Assembly: GCF_900604385.1 (NCBI RefSeq)
Contig: NZ_LR027382.1
Span: 2,519,001-2,583,000, forward strand
Source of the DNA: Alistipes megaguti
GTDB lineage: Bacteria; Bacteroidota; Bacteroidia; Bacteroidales; Rikenellaceae
Reading direction: 5' to 3'
Length of the DNA: 64,000 nucleotides
Part shown: piece by piece, positions 17,896 to 26,416 of the stretch
How the letters are laid out: each line of letters starts with the position of its first letter
Position numbering within the stretch: the stretch's first letter is position 1
Notes under the pieces: generated by a model
Seen by the model: only the letters and a program-made list of their open reading frames with translations
What the model was told of the DNA's origin: nothing
The model's database searches: none
Translations under genes and position numbers: made by a program

Positions 17896-18093
17896 CCGGT
17901 CCCGCGATCGGGAGCACGACGGCCGAGGAGGAGCGGATCCGGCACGGGGCCGCTCCTCCTGCCGTCTGCGGACCGGTGCGGGCGGACGCGACGGCCGAGG
18001 GTGTACGGGGCCGGCAGCCGTGCTGCCGGGAGAATACGTAAAACGGGTAGGCGGATCCGTAATCCGGGTATGGTTCGGAGGGCGGAAAGATGC

Positions 18094-18101
18094 TACTTTT
18101 G
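18094..18101 (+). promoter_or_regulatory. -7 element of the cupin/CMD gene
   Basis: TACTTTTG matches TAnnTTTG and ends 27 bases before ATG 18129. It covers the start of the longer open frame at 18090 and so decides for the later ATG. Confidence 0.6.
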
Positions 18102-18128
18102 TACCGTGAAACCTTCATCCCGAACCTT

Positions 18129-19400
18129 ATGAACGGAATCTGGAACCTCTTATGGACCGCCCTGCTGTTGGTAACGGGCGGATGTGTACAAACGTTACAT
18201 GCACAGCATATGGAAAAACCTCAGAAAGTCAGCCCGTTTCCCGTGGGTGACAAATTACCGGAACAGTTTTCGAAGTATTTTATCGGTCAGGCCTGGCTGG
18301 CACCGCTGACCCGTGAATCGGCGCTTCACGTGCCGGTTTCGAACGTGACCTTCTCGCCCGGATGCCGCAACAACTGGCACAGCCATACCGGCGGTCAGCT
18401 GCTGATTGCCGTCGGCGGGCGGGGCTATTATCAGGCCCGGGGCGAGGCGGCCCGGGAGTTGCTGCCGGGTGATATCGTCGAGATCGCACCTGATGTCGAA
18501 CACTGGCACGGAGCGGCTCCCGACAGCTGGTTCTCGCATCTGGCCGTCGAGTGCAATCCGCAGACCAACGTCAATACGTGGCTCGAACCCGTCGACGACG
18601 CGCAGTATGCGGCCGCCACAACCGCTGCAGCCGCCGCTCCGGTCCTCAGCGAGGATGCCCGGCAGCTGCTGGAGCAGTTGTTCCCGGGTGAAACGCCCAT
18701 TTTGGGCGGTGAAGATCCCGAACTGGCGGAAATTTTTGCTAATTTTGCACTCGGCGAAGTTCCCTCCCACAGCGATCTCGATCTGCGGACGCGCCTGCTC
18801 TGTACGCTGGCCTCGGCCGTGGCGCTGGAGAGCCGGACGCTCTTCCGGACGACCCTTGAGGCGGCTCTTCATACGGGCATAACCCCCGTCGAGGTGAAGG
18901 AGGTGCTCTACCATGCGGTCCCCTACGCCGGAATGGCGCGTGTGGCCGATCTGCTGGAGCTGACCAACGACATGCTGCGGGCCCGGGGCGTGAAGCTGCC
19001 GCTTGCGCCGCAGGGGACGACTTCGCGCGAGGACCGTTTCGAAAAGGGTCTGGCTGTGCAGCGGTCGATCTTCGGTGCCGCGAACATCGACGCCATGCGT
19101 GCCGCGGCTCCCGGGGAGGAGCGTCACATTCAGGATTTCCTCTCGGCCAACTGCTTCGGCGACTACATGACCCGCGGCGGGCTGGACGAGCCGATGCGCG
19201 AACTGGTGACCTTTTCGATCCTCATCTCGCTCGGCGGCTGCGAACCCCAGGTCAAGGGGCATATCGCCGGCAACGTGCAGGTGGGCAACGACAAGCGCAA
19301 ACTGCTGGCCGTGGTGACGCAGCTGCTGCCGTGGATCGGTTATCCGCGGACGCTCAACGCCATCGGTTGCCTGAACGAGGTGCTGCCCGGGAAGAAGTAG
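18129..19400 (+). CDS. Exported cupin plus double carboxymuconolactone decarboxylase-like protein
   Basis: The 423-residue protein begins with a signal peptide (MNGIWNLLWTALLLVTGGCVQTLHAQ). A cupin follows at about residues 60-150 (SPGCRNNWHSHTGGQLL and VEIAPDVEHWHGAAPDSWF, with metal-binding His residues). Two carboxymuconolactone decarboxylase/AhpD-like repeats come next (LEAALHTGITPVEVKEVLYH, then the GEERHIQDFL...ELVTFSILISLGG region). Such fusions occur in Bacteroidota as putative oxidoreductases or peroxidase-like enzymes. No AhpD CxxC pair is visible. It heads a run of same-strand redox genes ending at 22558. Function beyond redox or decarboxylase chemistry is unknown. Confidence 0.8.
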   Translation: MNGIWNLLWTALLLVTGGCVQTLHAQHMEKPQKVSPFPVGDKLPEQFSKYFIGQAWLAPLTRESALHVPVSNVTFSPGCRNNWHSHTGGQLLIAVGGRGYYQARGEAARELLPGDIVEIAPDVEHWHGAAPDSWFSHLAVECNPQTNVNTWLEPVDDAQYAAATTAAAAAPVLSEDARQLLEQLFPGETPILGGEDPELAEIFANFALGEVPSHSDLDLRTRLLCTLASAVALESRTLFRTTLEAALHTGITPVEVKEVLYHAVPYAGMARVADLLELTNDMLRARGVKLPLAPQGTTSREDRFEKGLAVQRSIFGAANIDAMRAAAPGEERHIQDFLSANCFGDYMTRGGLDEPMRELVTFSILISLGGCEPQVKGHIAGNVQVGNDKRKLLAVVTQLLPWIGYPRTLNAIGCLNEVLPGKK

Positions 19401-19498
19401 GCTTCTGCGGGAGAGGGAGCGGAATGCGGTGAATGATCGACGGATGAGCGTGTGCATCCATCGGAATGAGATAGTGAGATAGAACAAACTGAATACCC

Positions 19499-21166
19499 AT
19501 GCTGCGAAAAATCCGGATCGCATTGGCGACCCTCTTCTTCGTTCTGATCACGCTGTTGTTCCTCGACTTTACGGGGAGCATCCACGCGTGGTTCGGTTGG
19601 ATGGCCCGGATCCAGTTTCTGTCCGCCGTGCTGGCGTTGAACGTCGGGGTGGTGCTCTTTCTGGTGGTGCTGACGCTCCTCTTCGGGCGTATCTACTGTT
19701 CGGTGATCTGCCCGCTGGGCGTCCTGCAGGACCTCGTCTCGTGGTTCTCCGGACGGCGGCGCAGGCACCGCAACCGTTTTGTCTACCGGCCGGCCCGGAC
19801 GTGGCTGCGCTGGACGGTGCTTGTGCTCTTCATCGGGGTGATGGCCGCCGGTCTGGGAAGCATCGGCGCACTGATCGCCCCCTACAGCGCCTACGGACGC
19901 ATGGTCCAGAGCCTCGTGGCTCCGTTCTACGATTGGGGCAACAACCTGCTGGCCTGGGCGGCCGAGCGTCTGGACAGCTACGCCTTCTATTCGGTCGATG
20001 TCTGGCTGAAGAGCCTCCCGACGCTGCTCGTTGCCGTGGTGACCTTCGTGGTGATCTTCGTGCTGGCGTGGCGTGGCGGACGCACGTGGTGCAATACGGT
20101 CTGCCCGGTGGGCACGGTGCTGGGCGAGCTGTCGCGCTTCTCGCTCTTCAAGCCGCGCTTCGACGTGTCGAAGTGCAACGGTTGCAAGCTCTGCGCCCGC
20201 AACTGCAAGGCTTCGTGCATTGATCCGGCGGCTCACACGATCGACTACAGCCGCTGTGTGGCCTGCATGGACTGTCTGGAGCACTGCCGCCAGGGAGCCA
20301 TCTCCTATACGTGGCGGCACTCGGCACCGAAACCGGCCGCCGGAACCGACGCAAAGGGACCGGACCGGAAGAAGAGTCTCTCGCGGTCGACGGCCGCTTC
20401 TGTCCAGGTTGTCTTCCCCGCTGCAGTTACGACCGATAGCCCTGTTTCGGCCACGGTTGTCTCCCCCGCTGTCTCCGCAGCCTCTGCTGCCTCGGTGAAC
20501 GCCCCGGCCTCCCCGGCTTCGGAGAGTTCCGCCGGGGGGAAGGTTTCGCGTCGCGGATTCCTCGGCGTGGTGGGACTGCTGGTGGGTTCGGCCATTCAGG
20601 CCCAGGAGAAGAAGGTCGACGGTGGACTGGCCTTTATCGAGAAGAAACGCGCCCCGGAGCGGTCGACGCCGCTCGTGCCGCCCGGAGCCCGGAGCCTGCG
20701 GGATTTCCTCGCCCACTGCACGGGCTGCCAGCTCTGTGTGACGGTCTGCCCGAATCAGGTGCTGCGACCGTCGGGCGATCTGATGCGGCTGATGAAGCCC
20801 GAGATGTCGTACGAACGCGGTTACTGCCGTCCCGAGTGCACAAAGTGCGCGGAGGTCTGCCCGACGGGTGCCATCCGCCTGACGGATCTGGCCGAGAAGT
20901 CCTCGATCCAGATCGGCCACTCGGTGTGGATTCCCGAAAACTGCGTGGTGCGGACCGACGGCGTCTCGTGCGGCAACTGCGCCCGCCATTGTCCGGTCGG
21001 GGCGATCCACATGGTGCCGAGCGATCCGAATGACCCCCATTCGCTGCACATTCCGACCATCGACGAGGCCCGCTGCATCGGCTGCGGGGCGTGTGAGAAC
21101 CTCTGCCCGGCCCGACCCTTCAGCGCCATTGTCGTCGAGGGGCATCAACAACACAAAACGCTCTAA
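19499..21166 (+). CDS. Membrane polyferredoxin, NapH-like plus NapG-like halves in one chain
   Basis: The 555-residue protein has an N-terminal membrane half with paired CxxxCP motifs (YCSVICPLG and WCNTVCPVG) as in NapH/NosR. Two 4Fe-4S sites follow (CNGCKLCARNC, CVACMDCLEHC). After an Ala/Ser/Pro-rich linker (about residues 283-345) a second membrane or Tat-like start appears, SRRGFLGVVGLLVG. The C-terminal half has CTGCQLCVTVCP, CTKCAEVCP, CGNCARHCP and CIGCGACENLCP. It would move electrons between the quinone pool and periplasmic partners. The next gene is a Tat-exported Fe-S aldo/keto reductase, a natural electron acceptor. The fused layout is seen; the partner is inferred. Confidence 0.82.
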   Translation: MLRKIRIALATLFFVLITLLFLDFTGSIHAWFGWMARIQFLSAVLALNVGVVLFLVVLTLLFGRIYCSVICPLGVLQDLVSWFSGRRRRHRNRFVYRPARTWLRWTVLVLFIGVMAAGLGSIGALIAPYSAYGRMVQSLVAPFYDWGNNLLAWAAERLDSYAFYSVDVWLKSLPTLLVAVVTFVVIFVLAWRGGRTWCNTVCPVGTVLGELSRFSLFKPRFDVSKCNGCKLCARNCKASCIDPAAHTIDYSRCVACMDCLEHCRQGAISYTWRHSAPKPAAGTDAKGPDRKKSLSRSTAASVQVVFPAAVTTDSPVSATVVSPAVSAASAASVNAPASPASESSAGGKVSRRGFLGVVGLLVGSAIQAQEKKVDGGLAFIEKKRAPERSTPLVPPGARSLRDFLAHCTGCQLCVTVCPNQVLRPSGDLMRLMKPEMSYERGYCRPECTKCAEVCPTGAIRLTDLAEKSSIQIGHSVWIPENCVVRTDGVSCGNCARHCPVGAIHMVPSDPNDPHSLHIPTIDEARCIGCGACENLCPARPFSAIVVEGHQQHKTL

Positions 21167-21178
21167 ACGGTGAAAGAG

Positions 21179-22558
21179 ATGGAGAAGAACAAGATAGACC
21201 GCCGCGAATTTCTGAAGACGCTGGGACTCGGTGCGGCTGCCACGACAGCTGCCCTTTACGGATGTGCGCCGAAGAGCGGCAGCGGCACCTCCGCCCCGCA
21301 GGGCGAGGTCCCGACCGACCGGATGACCTATCGCACCAGCTCGTCGACGGGCGACCGGGTCTCGCTACTGGGTTACGGATGCATGCGCTGGCCGCTGCTC
21401 GAGACTCCGGCCGCCGACGGCAACCCGATCGATCAGGAGACGGTCAACACGCTGGTCGACTACGCGCTGGCCCACGGGGTCAACTATTTCGATACGGCGC
21501 CCGTCTACCTGCAGGGATTTTCCGAACGTTCGACGGGCGTTGCTCTCAAGCGTCATCCGCGCGAGAGTTATTTCGTGGCTACGAAGATGTCGAATTTTTC
21601 GAATCCCACGCGCGAAAACTCGCTGGCCATGTACCGGCAGTCGTTCCGCGAGCTGCAGGTCGACTATCTGGACTACTACCTGCTGCACTCGCTGGGCGGC
21701 AAGGGAATCGAGACCTTCCGGCAGCGCTTCATCGACAACGGCGTGCTGAAGTTCCTGCAGGGCGAGCGTGCCGCGGGACGCATCCGCAATCTGGGTTGGT
21801 CGTTCCACGGTTCGAAGGAGCTTTTCGAACACATGATGGCGATGCACGACATCGGCGAAGCCCATTGGGACTTTGTCCAGATCCAGATGAACTACGTCGA
21901 CTGGCGCCACGCCTCGGGCCGCAACCTCAATGCCGACTACCTCTACGGCGAACTGGAGAAGCGCAACATTCCGGTCGTCATCATGGAGCCGCTGCTCGGC
22001 GGGCGTCTTTCGCGGTTGACCGACCATCTGGTCGCCCGTCTCAAGGAGCAGCGTCCGACGCAGAGTGCCGCATCGTGGGCCTTCCGCTTTGCGGGCTCCT
22101 ATCCGAAGGTGCTTACGGTGCTGAGCGGCATGACCTACATGGAGCATCTGCAGGACAATATCCGCACCTATTCGCCGCTCGAGGAGCTGACCGAGGCCGA
22201 ATATGCGCTGCTCGAGGAGACGGCCCGCGATCTGCTCCGGTATCCGATGGTTCCCTGCACCGACTGCCAGTACTGCATGCCCTGCCCCTACGGGCTGAAT
22301 ATCCCGGCAATCTTCGTCCATTATAACAAGTGTATCAACGAGGGCAACGTGCCCAAGAGCGCGCAGGATCCCGATTACCAACGGGCCCGGCGGGCCTTTC
22401 TGATCGGTTACGACCGTTCGGTGCCGCGGCTGCGTCAGGCCAGCCACTGCATCGGCTGCCGGCAGTGCGTGTCACACTGTCCGCAGACGATCGACATCCC
22501 GCAGCAGCTGCACCGCATTGACCATTTTGTCGAGCAGCTCCGGCGGAACAAGCTCTGA
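21179..22558 (+). CDS. Tat-exported aldo/keto reductase with C-terminal 4Fe-4S sites
   Basis: The 459-residue protein starts with a twin-arginine signal (DRREFLKTLGLGAAATTAALYGC), with a possible lipobox cysteine. The aldo/keto reductase barrel shows LGYGCMRWPL, NYFDTAPVY and DYYLLHSL. The C-terminal part carries CTDCQYCMPCPYGLNIP and CIGCRQCVSHCP. It is likely a periplasmic oxidoreductase receiving electrons from the polyferredoxin encoded 12 bases upstream. GTG 21170 is an alternative start; ATG 21179 is chosen because AAAGAG precedes it. Known relatives are annotated only as aldo/keto reductases, and the substrate is open. Confidence 0.85.
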   Translation: MEKNKIDRREFLKTLGLGAAATTAALYGCAPKSGSGTSAPQGEVPTDRMTYRTSSSTGDRVSLLGYGCMRWPLLETPAADGNPIDQETVNTLVDYALAHGVNYFDTAPVYLQGFSERSTGVALKRHPRESYFVATKMSNFSNPTRENSLAMYRQSFRELQVDYLDYYLLHSLGGKGIETFRQRFIDNGVLKFLQGERAAGRIRNLGWSFHGSKELFEHMMAMHDIGEAHWDFVQIQMNYVDWRHASGRNLNADYLYGELEKRNIPVVIMEPLLGGRLSRLTDHLVARLKEQRPTQSAASWAFRFAGSYPKVLTVLSGMTYMEHLQDNIRTYSPLEELTEAEYALLEETARDLLRYPMVPCTDCQYCMPCPYGLNIPAIFVHYNKCINEGNVPKSAQDPDYQRARRAFLIGYDRSVPRLRQASHCIGCRQCVSHCPQTIDIPQQLHRIDHFVEQLRRNKL

Positions 22559-22601
22559 TTCCCGGAGTCTCTGTTCGTCCGGGCGCAATTCCCGATCCCC
22601 A

Positions 22602-22635
22602 ATCCCGACCGAGAGGATCTCGGCCGGGATTTTTT
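22602..22635 (+). terminator. Terminator after the redox cluster
   Basis: ATCCCGACCGAG (22602-22613) pairs with CTCGGCCGGGAT (22619-22630), one mismatch, followed by five T. Confidence 0.85.
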
Positions 22636-22694
22636 GGATCCGTCGTCGGGCCGATTTTTTATCCTATGTTAATTTTTCCGCAGGCGGAAGCCCC

Positions 22695-22702
22695 TATCTT
22701 TG
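22695..22702 (+). promoter_or_regulatory. -7 element of the MATE transporter gene
   Basis: TATCTTTG lies 19 bases before ATG 22722, within the longer open frame that starts at 22518. It shows that the upstream in-frame codons are not translated. Confidence 0.65.
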
Positions 22703-22721
22703 TGACCCAAAAACGGAACCT

Positions 22722-24074
22722 ATGAAAGACAGTATCGATTTCGCACGGATGGACATTCCGCAGTTGTTCCGGCGTCTGCTGATCCCGACGGTGCTGGGGA
22801 TGGTCTTCTCGGTCGCCTTCGTCATCACGGACGGCATCTTCGTCGGCCACGGCATCGGCAGCGACGCTCTGGCGGCGGTCAACATCACCTCGCCGCTCTT
22901 CCTCATCAGCACGGGGGTCGGTCTGATGTTCGGTGTCGGGGCGTCGGTCGTGGCGTCGATTCACCTTTCGCACGGTAAGCTCCGCACGGCCCGTATCAAC
23001 ATCACGCAGGCCGTCGTCGTCTCGACGCTGCTGTTGGCCCTCTACAGCCTCGTGATTTCGCTCTTTATGCCCGAGGTGGCGCGGTTGCTGGGCAGTTCCG
23101 AGCGGCTGCTGCCGCTGGCCGTCGAGTACATGCGCTGGTTTGTGCCGTTCCTGCCCTTCAGCGCGCTGCTGAGCTCCGGGATGTTCTTCATCCGTCTGGA
23201 CGGCTCGCCCAACTACGCCATGTTTTGCAACGTCGTGCCGGCCGTCATCAACATCGTGCTGGACTACGTCTTCATCTTCGTCTGCGGCTGGGGCATGCTG
23301 GGGGCGGCACTGGCCACAAGTCTGGGGTATGTCGTCGGGGCGGTGATGATTGTCGTCTACCTGAGCCGGCGTCGCTGCCGGGTTCGCTTCTGCCGCGTGA
23401 AGACAAGCCGCAAAAGCCTGCGCCTGACGCGTCGCAACGTCGGCTACATGTGTCGGCTGGGGCTGTCGAGCTTCCTCTGCGAGACGGCCATCGCCACGAT
23501 GATGTTCTCGGGCAACTACGTCTTCATCCGCTATCTGGGCGAGGACGGTGTGGCGGCCTTCAGCATCGCCTGCTACTTCTTCCCGATCATCTTCATGGTC
23601 AACAACGCCATCGGACAGTCGGCCCAGCCCATCCTGAGCTATAACTTCGGCGCCGGGAATCCCGACCGGGTCCGCAGGGCCTTCCACCTGGCGCTGGCTA
23701 CGGCCGTCGGGTTCGGAGCGTGTGTCTTTCTTGCAACGGCGCTGGCCAGCCGCTGGATCGCGGCGATGTTCATCTCGCCGGAATATCCCGCCTACAGAAT
23801 AGCCGTCGAGGGGCTTCCGCTCTTTGCCGCCGGATTTGTCTTCTTTGCCGTCAACATCGTCTCGATCATCTATTACCAGAGTGTCGAGCGACCGCGTCCG
23901 GCCATGGCCCTCACGCTGTTGCGCGGCTTCGTCTTTCAGGTGGGATGCTTTTTCGGGCTGCCGCTTGTGGCCGGTATCCCGGGCATCTGGCTGGCCGTAC
24001 CGCTCTCCGAGGTGCTCACCTTCTGTGTGGTCGTGGCCATCTACGCACGCCGTCCGAAACATCGGGTCGCATAG
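22722..24074 (+). CDS. MATE family efflux transporter
   Basis: The 450-residue protein has about twelve transmembrane helices in two MATE bundles, beginning LFRRLLIPTVLGMVFSVAF. The family pattern GQSAQPILSYNFGAGNPDR opens the loop after helix 8, and SSGMFFIRLDGSPNYAM marks the first bundle. It exports cationic drugs or metabolites using Na+ or H+. The start is set by the -7 box 19 bases upstream. A Crp/Fnr regulator gene with its own promoter follows on the same strand, which makes a local regulatory link possible but unproven. Confidence 0.92.
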   Translation: MKDSIDFARMDIPQLFRRLLIPTVLGMVFSVAFVITDGIFVGHGIGSDALAAVNITSPLFLISTGVGLMFGVGASVVASIHLSHGKLRTARINITQAVVVSTLLLALYSLVISLFMPEVARLLGSSERLLPLAVEYMRWFVPFLPFSALLSSGMFFIRLDGSPNYAMFCNVVPAVINIVLDYVFIFVCGWGMLGAALATSLGYVVGAVMIVVYLSRRRCRVRFCRVKTSRKSLRLTRRNVGYMCRLGLSSFLCETAIATMMFSGNYVFIRYLGEDGVAAFSIACYFFPIIFMVNNAIGQSAQPILSYNFGAGNPDRVRRAFHLALATAVGFGACVFLATALASRWIAAMFISPEYPAYRIAVEGLPLFAAGFVFFAVNIVSIIYYQSVERPRPAMALTLLRGFVFQVGCFFGLPLVAGIPGIWLAVPLSEVLTFCVVVAIYARRPKHRVA

Positions 24075-24112
24075 AAGCGTCACTTCGCATGCGGTTTTGT
24101 CGAGCCGGCGGC

Positions 24113-24143
24113 TTGTCTTCGCGCCGCAGTTTTTCTATCTTTG
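24113..24143 (+). promoter_or_regulatory. Promoter of the Crp/Fnr regulator gene
   Basis: TTG (24113-24115) followed after 20 bases by TATCTTTG (24136-24143) is a full Bacteroidota promoter, 27 bases before ATG 24171. Confidence 0.75.
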
Positions 24144-24170
24144 CGGTATGAATCGTAACGGCAAGGCGCA

Positions 24171-24752
24171 ATGACTCCCTTTCTCGAAAAATTCAGCCGG
24201 AAATATCACCTTCCGATCCCGGCCTGCGAAGCGCTACTCGGCCGCATGGAGCGCTGCGAGTACTGCAAGGGCGAGTGCATTGTGCGTCAGGGCGAGCGCA
24301 ACGGCGATTTCTACCTGGTGAGCCGCGGCGTCTGGCTCGGCCACTATCTGCACGAAGGAAACGACATTTCGCTGTGGTTTGCCGGGGAGGGCGAGGCGAT
24401 CTTCTCGACGCGCAGTTATGTCGACGACCGTCCCTCGTCGATCACTATCGAGGCGATGTGCGATGCCGAACTCTATGCCCTTCCGCGTCGGGAGCTGGAA
24501 CTGTTTTTCGGCGAGTCGGTCGAGGCGGCCAATTTCGGACGGCGTCTGTTCGAGGTGCAGTTTCTCGATCTGGAGAACTGGCTGCTGGCCGCCGGCGGTG
24601 CCCCGCGGGCCGAAGAGCGTTACAGGGCTCTGATGGAGGAGAATCCCGAACTGCTGCGCGTCGTGCCGCTCAAACACATCGCCTCCTATCTCTGGATCAC
24701 GCCCCAGTCGCTGAGCCGCATCCGCGCCCGGCTCCATCGCAGGAAGCCGTAG
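24171..24752 (+). CDS. Crp/Fnr family transcriptional regulator
   Basis: The 193-residue protein has a cyclic-nucleotide-binding-like beta-roll (KGECIVRQGERNGDFYLVSRG, about residues 33-53) and a C-terminal winged helix ending LKHIASYLWITPQSLSRIRARL. The LSRIR recognition helix is typical of Bacteroidota Crp-like regulators. No cysteine cluster for an Fe-S sensor is seen. The ligand is unknown, as the cAMP-contact residues are not conserved in this subgroup. It is a single-gene unit between its own promoter and a strong terminator. Confidence 0.88.
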   Translation: MTPFLEKFSRKYHLPIPACEALLGRMERCEYCKGECIVRQGERNGDFYLVSRGVWLGHYLHEGNDISLWFAGEGEAIFSTRSYVDDRPSSITIEAMCDAELYALPRRELELFFGESVEAANFGRRLFEVQFLDLENWLLAAGGAPRAEERYRALMEENPELLRVVPLKHIASYLWITPQSLSRIRARLHRRKP

Positions 24753-24799
24753 CCGGGTGGATGCCGGCGTCGCTTCGGCTCCCTTCACACAGGCATACG

Positions 24800-24833
24800 A
24801 AAAAACCTCCGACCCACAAGTCGGAGGTTTTTT
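24800..24833. terminator. Bidirectional terminator between the Crp/Fnr gene and the second RND operon
   Basis: AAAAAACCTCCGAC (24800-24813) and GTCGGAGGTTTTTT (24820-24833) form a perfect 14-bp stem with T runs in both directions, serving the two convergent transcripts. Confidence 0.92.
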
Positions 24834-24958
24834 CGTGTTTTCGTAGGGGCTGATTTCCGTAGGGGGCTGATTCGCGTCGGTTCGCAGGGATCTTTGCGGC
24901 ATCGGAGCGGTGTCGGGCAGCTGCGGCTTATCCCCTCCTGCTCCACCCTCCCGGAGAT

Positions 24959-26416
24959 CTATTCCCTTCCGGAGGTTTCCGTGGCGGTTGCAGCGTCATC
25001 CGCGGCGGCCGCAGCCTGCTCTCGGAAGGCCGTGCGGTCGACATTCCAACCGCCACCCAGCGCCTTGTAGAGCTCGACCAGCGCCAGGTGTTCGTTGCGC
25101 ACGGCGTTGCTCTCCTCGATCTGCGCGTCGAAGAACTTCCGCTGGGCGTCCAGCACGTCGATGTAGCGGATCACCCCGTTGATATACTGCAGCTTGGCCA
25201 GTACGACATACTGCCGGGCCGCCTCGCGCAGGTTGTACTTCAACTCGGCCGTGCGACGCATGTTGCGGTAGGCCACCACGGCGTCGTTCACCTCCTGAAA
25301 GACCTCCAGTACCTTCTGTTCATAGCCCAGCCGCGCCTGGTCGTAGGCCGCCAGCGCTGCGCGGTACTTCGCCCGCTTGGTGCCGAAGGCAAAGAGCGGC
25401 GCCGTGAGATTGGCGGCCATGTAGGTGAAGGGCGATTCGAGCAGCCCCTTGAAGTGGCCGTTCTCCACACCGCCCGTCAGCGTGAAGGTCAGCCGCGGGA
25501 AGCGGTCGGCATAGGCAATGCCCACGCCCGCCATCGCCGCGCGCAGTTGCTGCTCGGACTGCCGCACGTCGGGCCGCCGCTGCAGCAGCGTCGACGAGAG
25601 CCCGATGGGCAGCGCTTCGGGCATCACGACATTCAGATCCAGTTTGGCCCGTTCGACCCGGTCGGGGAATCCTCCGGCCAGTACCGAGATCTGGTTCTCC
25701 TTCTGGGCGATCTGCAGCTCGAGGTTCGGAATCAGCGCCGAGGCGCTCGCCAGCTCGACCTTCGCCTGCTGGTAGTTCGTCTCGGAGGTCAGACCCCCTT
25801 CGAAACGCAGCCGCGCCTGTTCGACACTCTCCTCGCGGGTCTCCACCGTACGGTGGACGATCTGCAACTCGTTGTCCAGCGCCACCAGCTCGAAGTAGGC
25901 CGTGGCCACCTCGGCCACCAGCGCCATCTGCAGCGCCCGGGCCCCCTCGACCGAGGCCAGATACTCGGCCGCACCCTTGCGTTTGGCCCACCGCAGGCTC
26001 CCCCACAGGTCGGCCTCCCAGCTCAGACGCGCCTTGATGCCGATTTCGGGATCGTTCGAGAACTTCGTGTCGGCATAGTCGTTCGTCTCGCGGTTGGCAT
26101 AGGCCGTTCCGTCGACCGACGGCAGACGCGCGGCCTTGCTCACGCGGTAGAGCTCCTCGAGCTGGCGCACGCGGGCGTCGGCCGACTGCAGGCTGCGGTT
26201 GTGTTCGAGCGTGCGTTCGATCAGCCGGCAGAGCGTCGGGTCGGAGTAGATCTCCCACCAGTTGCGGTCACTGATCGAGAGTGAATCCCGCTCTCCGGCG
26301 ACGATCTCTTCGGGAACCTCCAGATCGGGCGACTTGCACTTCTTTTGCACCGAACAGCCGGCGGCCGTCGTCAGCAGCCATCCGCACAGGAGGATATATA
26401 AGGTAGTTCGTTTCAT
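24959..26416 (-). CDS. Second RND efflux outer membrane lipoprotein (OprM/NodT family)
   Basis: The 485-residue protein starts MKRTTLYILLCGWLLTTAAGC, a lipoprotein signal, and has the two efflux repeats with the conserved STLLQRRPDVRQSEQQL. ATG 26416 overlaps the stop of the RND gene as ATGA, which favours it over an in-frame ATG at 26428. It is the outer-membrane channel for the pump at 26413-29511 and the last gene of that operon. The C-terminus ends in a short Ala/Thr-rich tail. Confidence 0.92.
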   Translation of the reverse strand: MKRTTLYILLCGWLLTTAAGCSVQKKCKSPDLEVPEEIVAGERDSLSISDRNWWEIYSDPTLCRLIERTLEHNRSLQSADARVRQLEELYRVSKAARLPSVDGTAYANRETNDYADTKFSNDPEIGIKARLSWEADLWGSLRWAKRKGAAEYLASVEGARALQMALVAEVATAYFELVALDNELQIVHRTVETREESVEQARLRFEGGLTSETNYQQAKVELASASALIPNLELQIAQKENQISVLAGGFPDRVERAKLDLNVVMPEALPIGLSSTLLQRRPDVRQSEQQLRAAMAGVGIAYADRFPRLTFTLTGGVENGHFKGLLESPFTYMAANLTAPLFAFGTKRAKYRAALAAYDQARLGYEQKVLEVFQEVNDAVVAYRNMRRTAELKYNLREAARQYVVLAKLQYINGVIRYIDVLDAQRKFFDAQIEESNAVRNEHLALVELYKALGGGWNVDRTAFREQAAAAADDAATATETSGRE

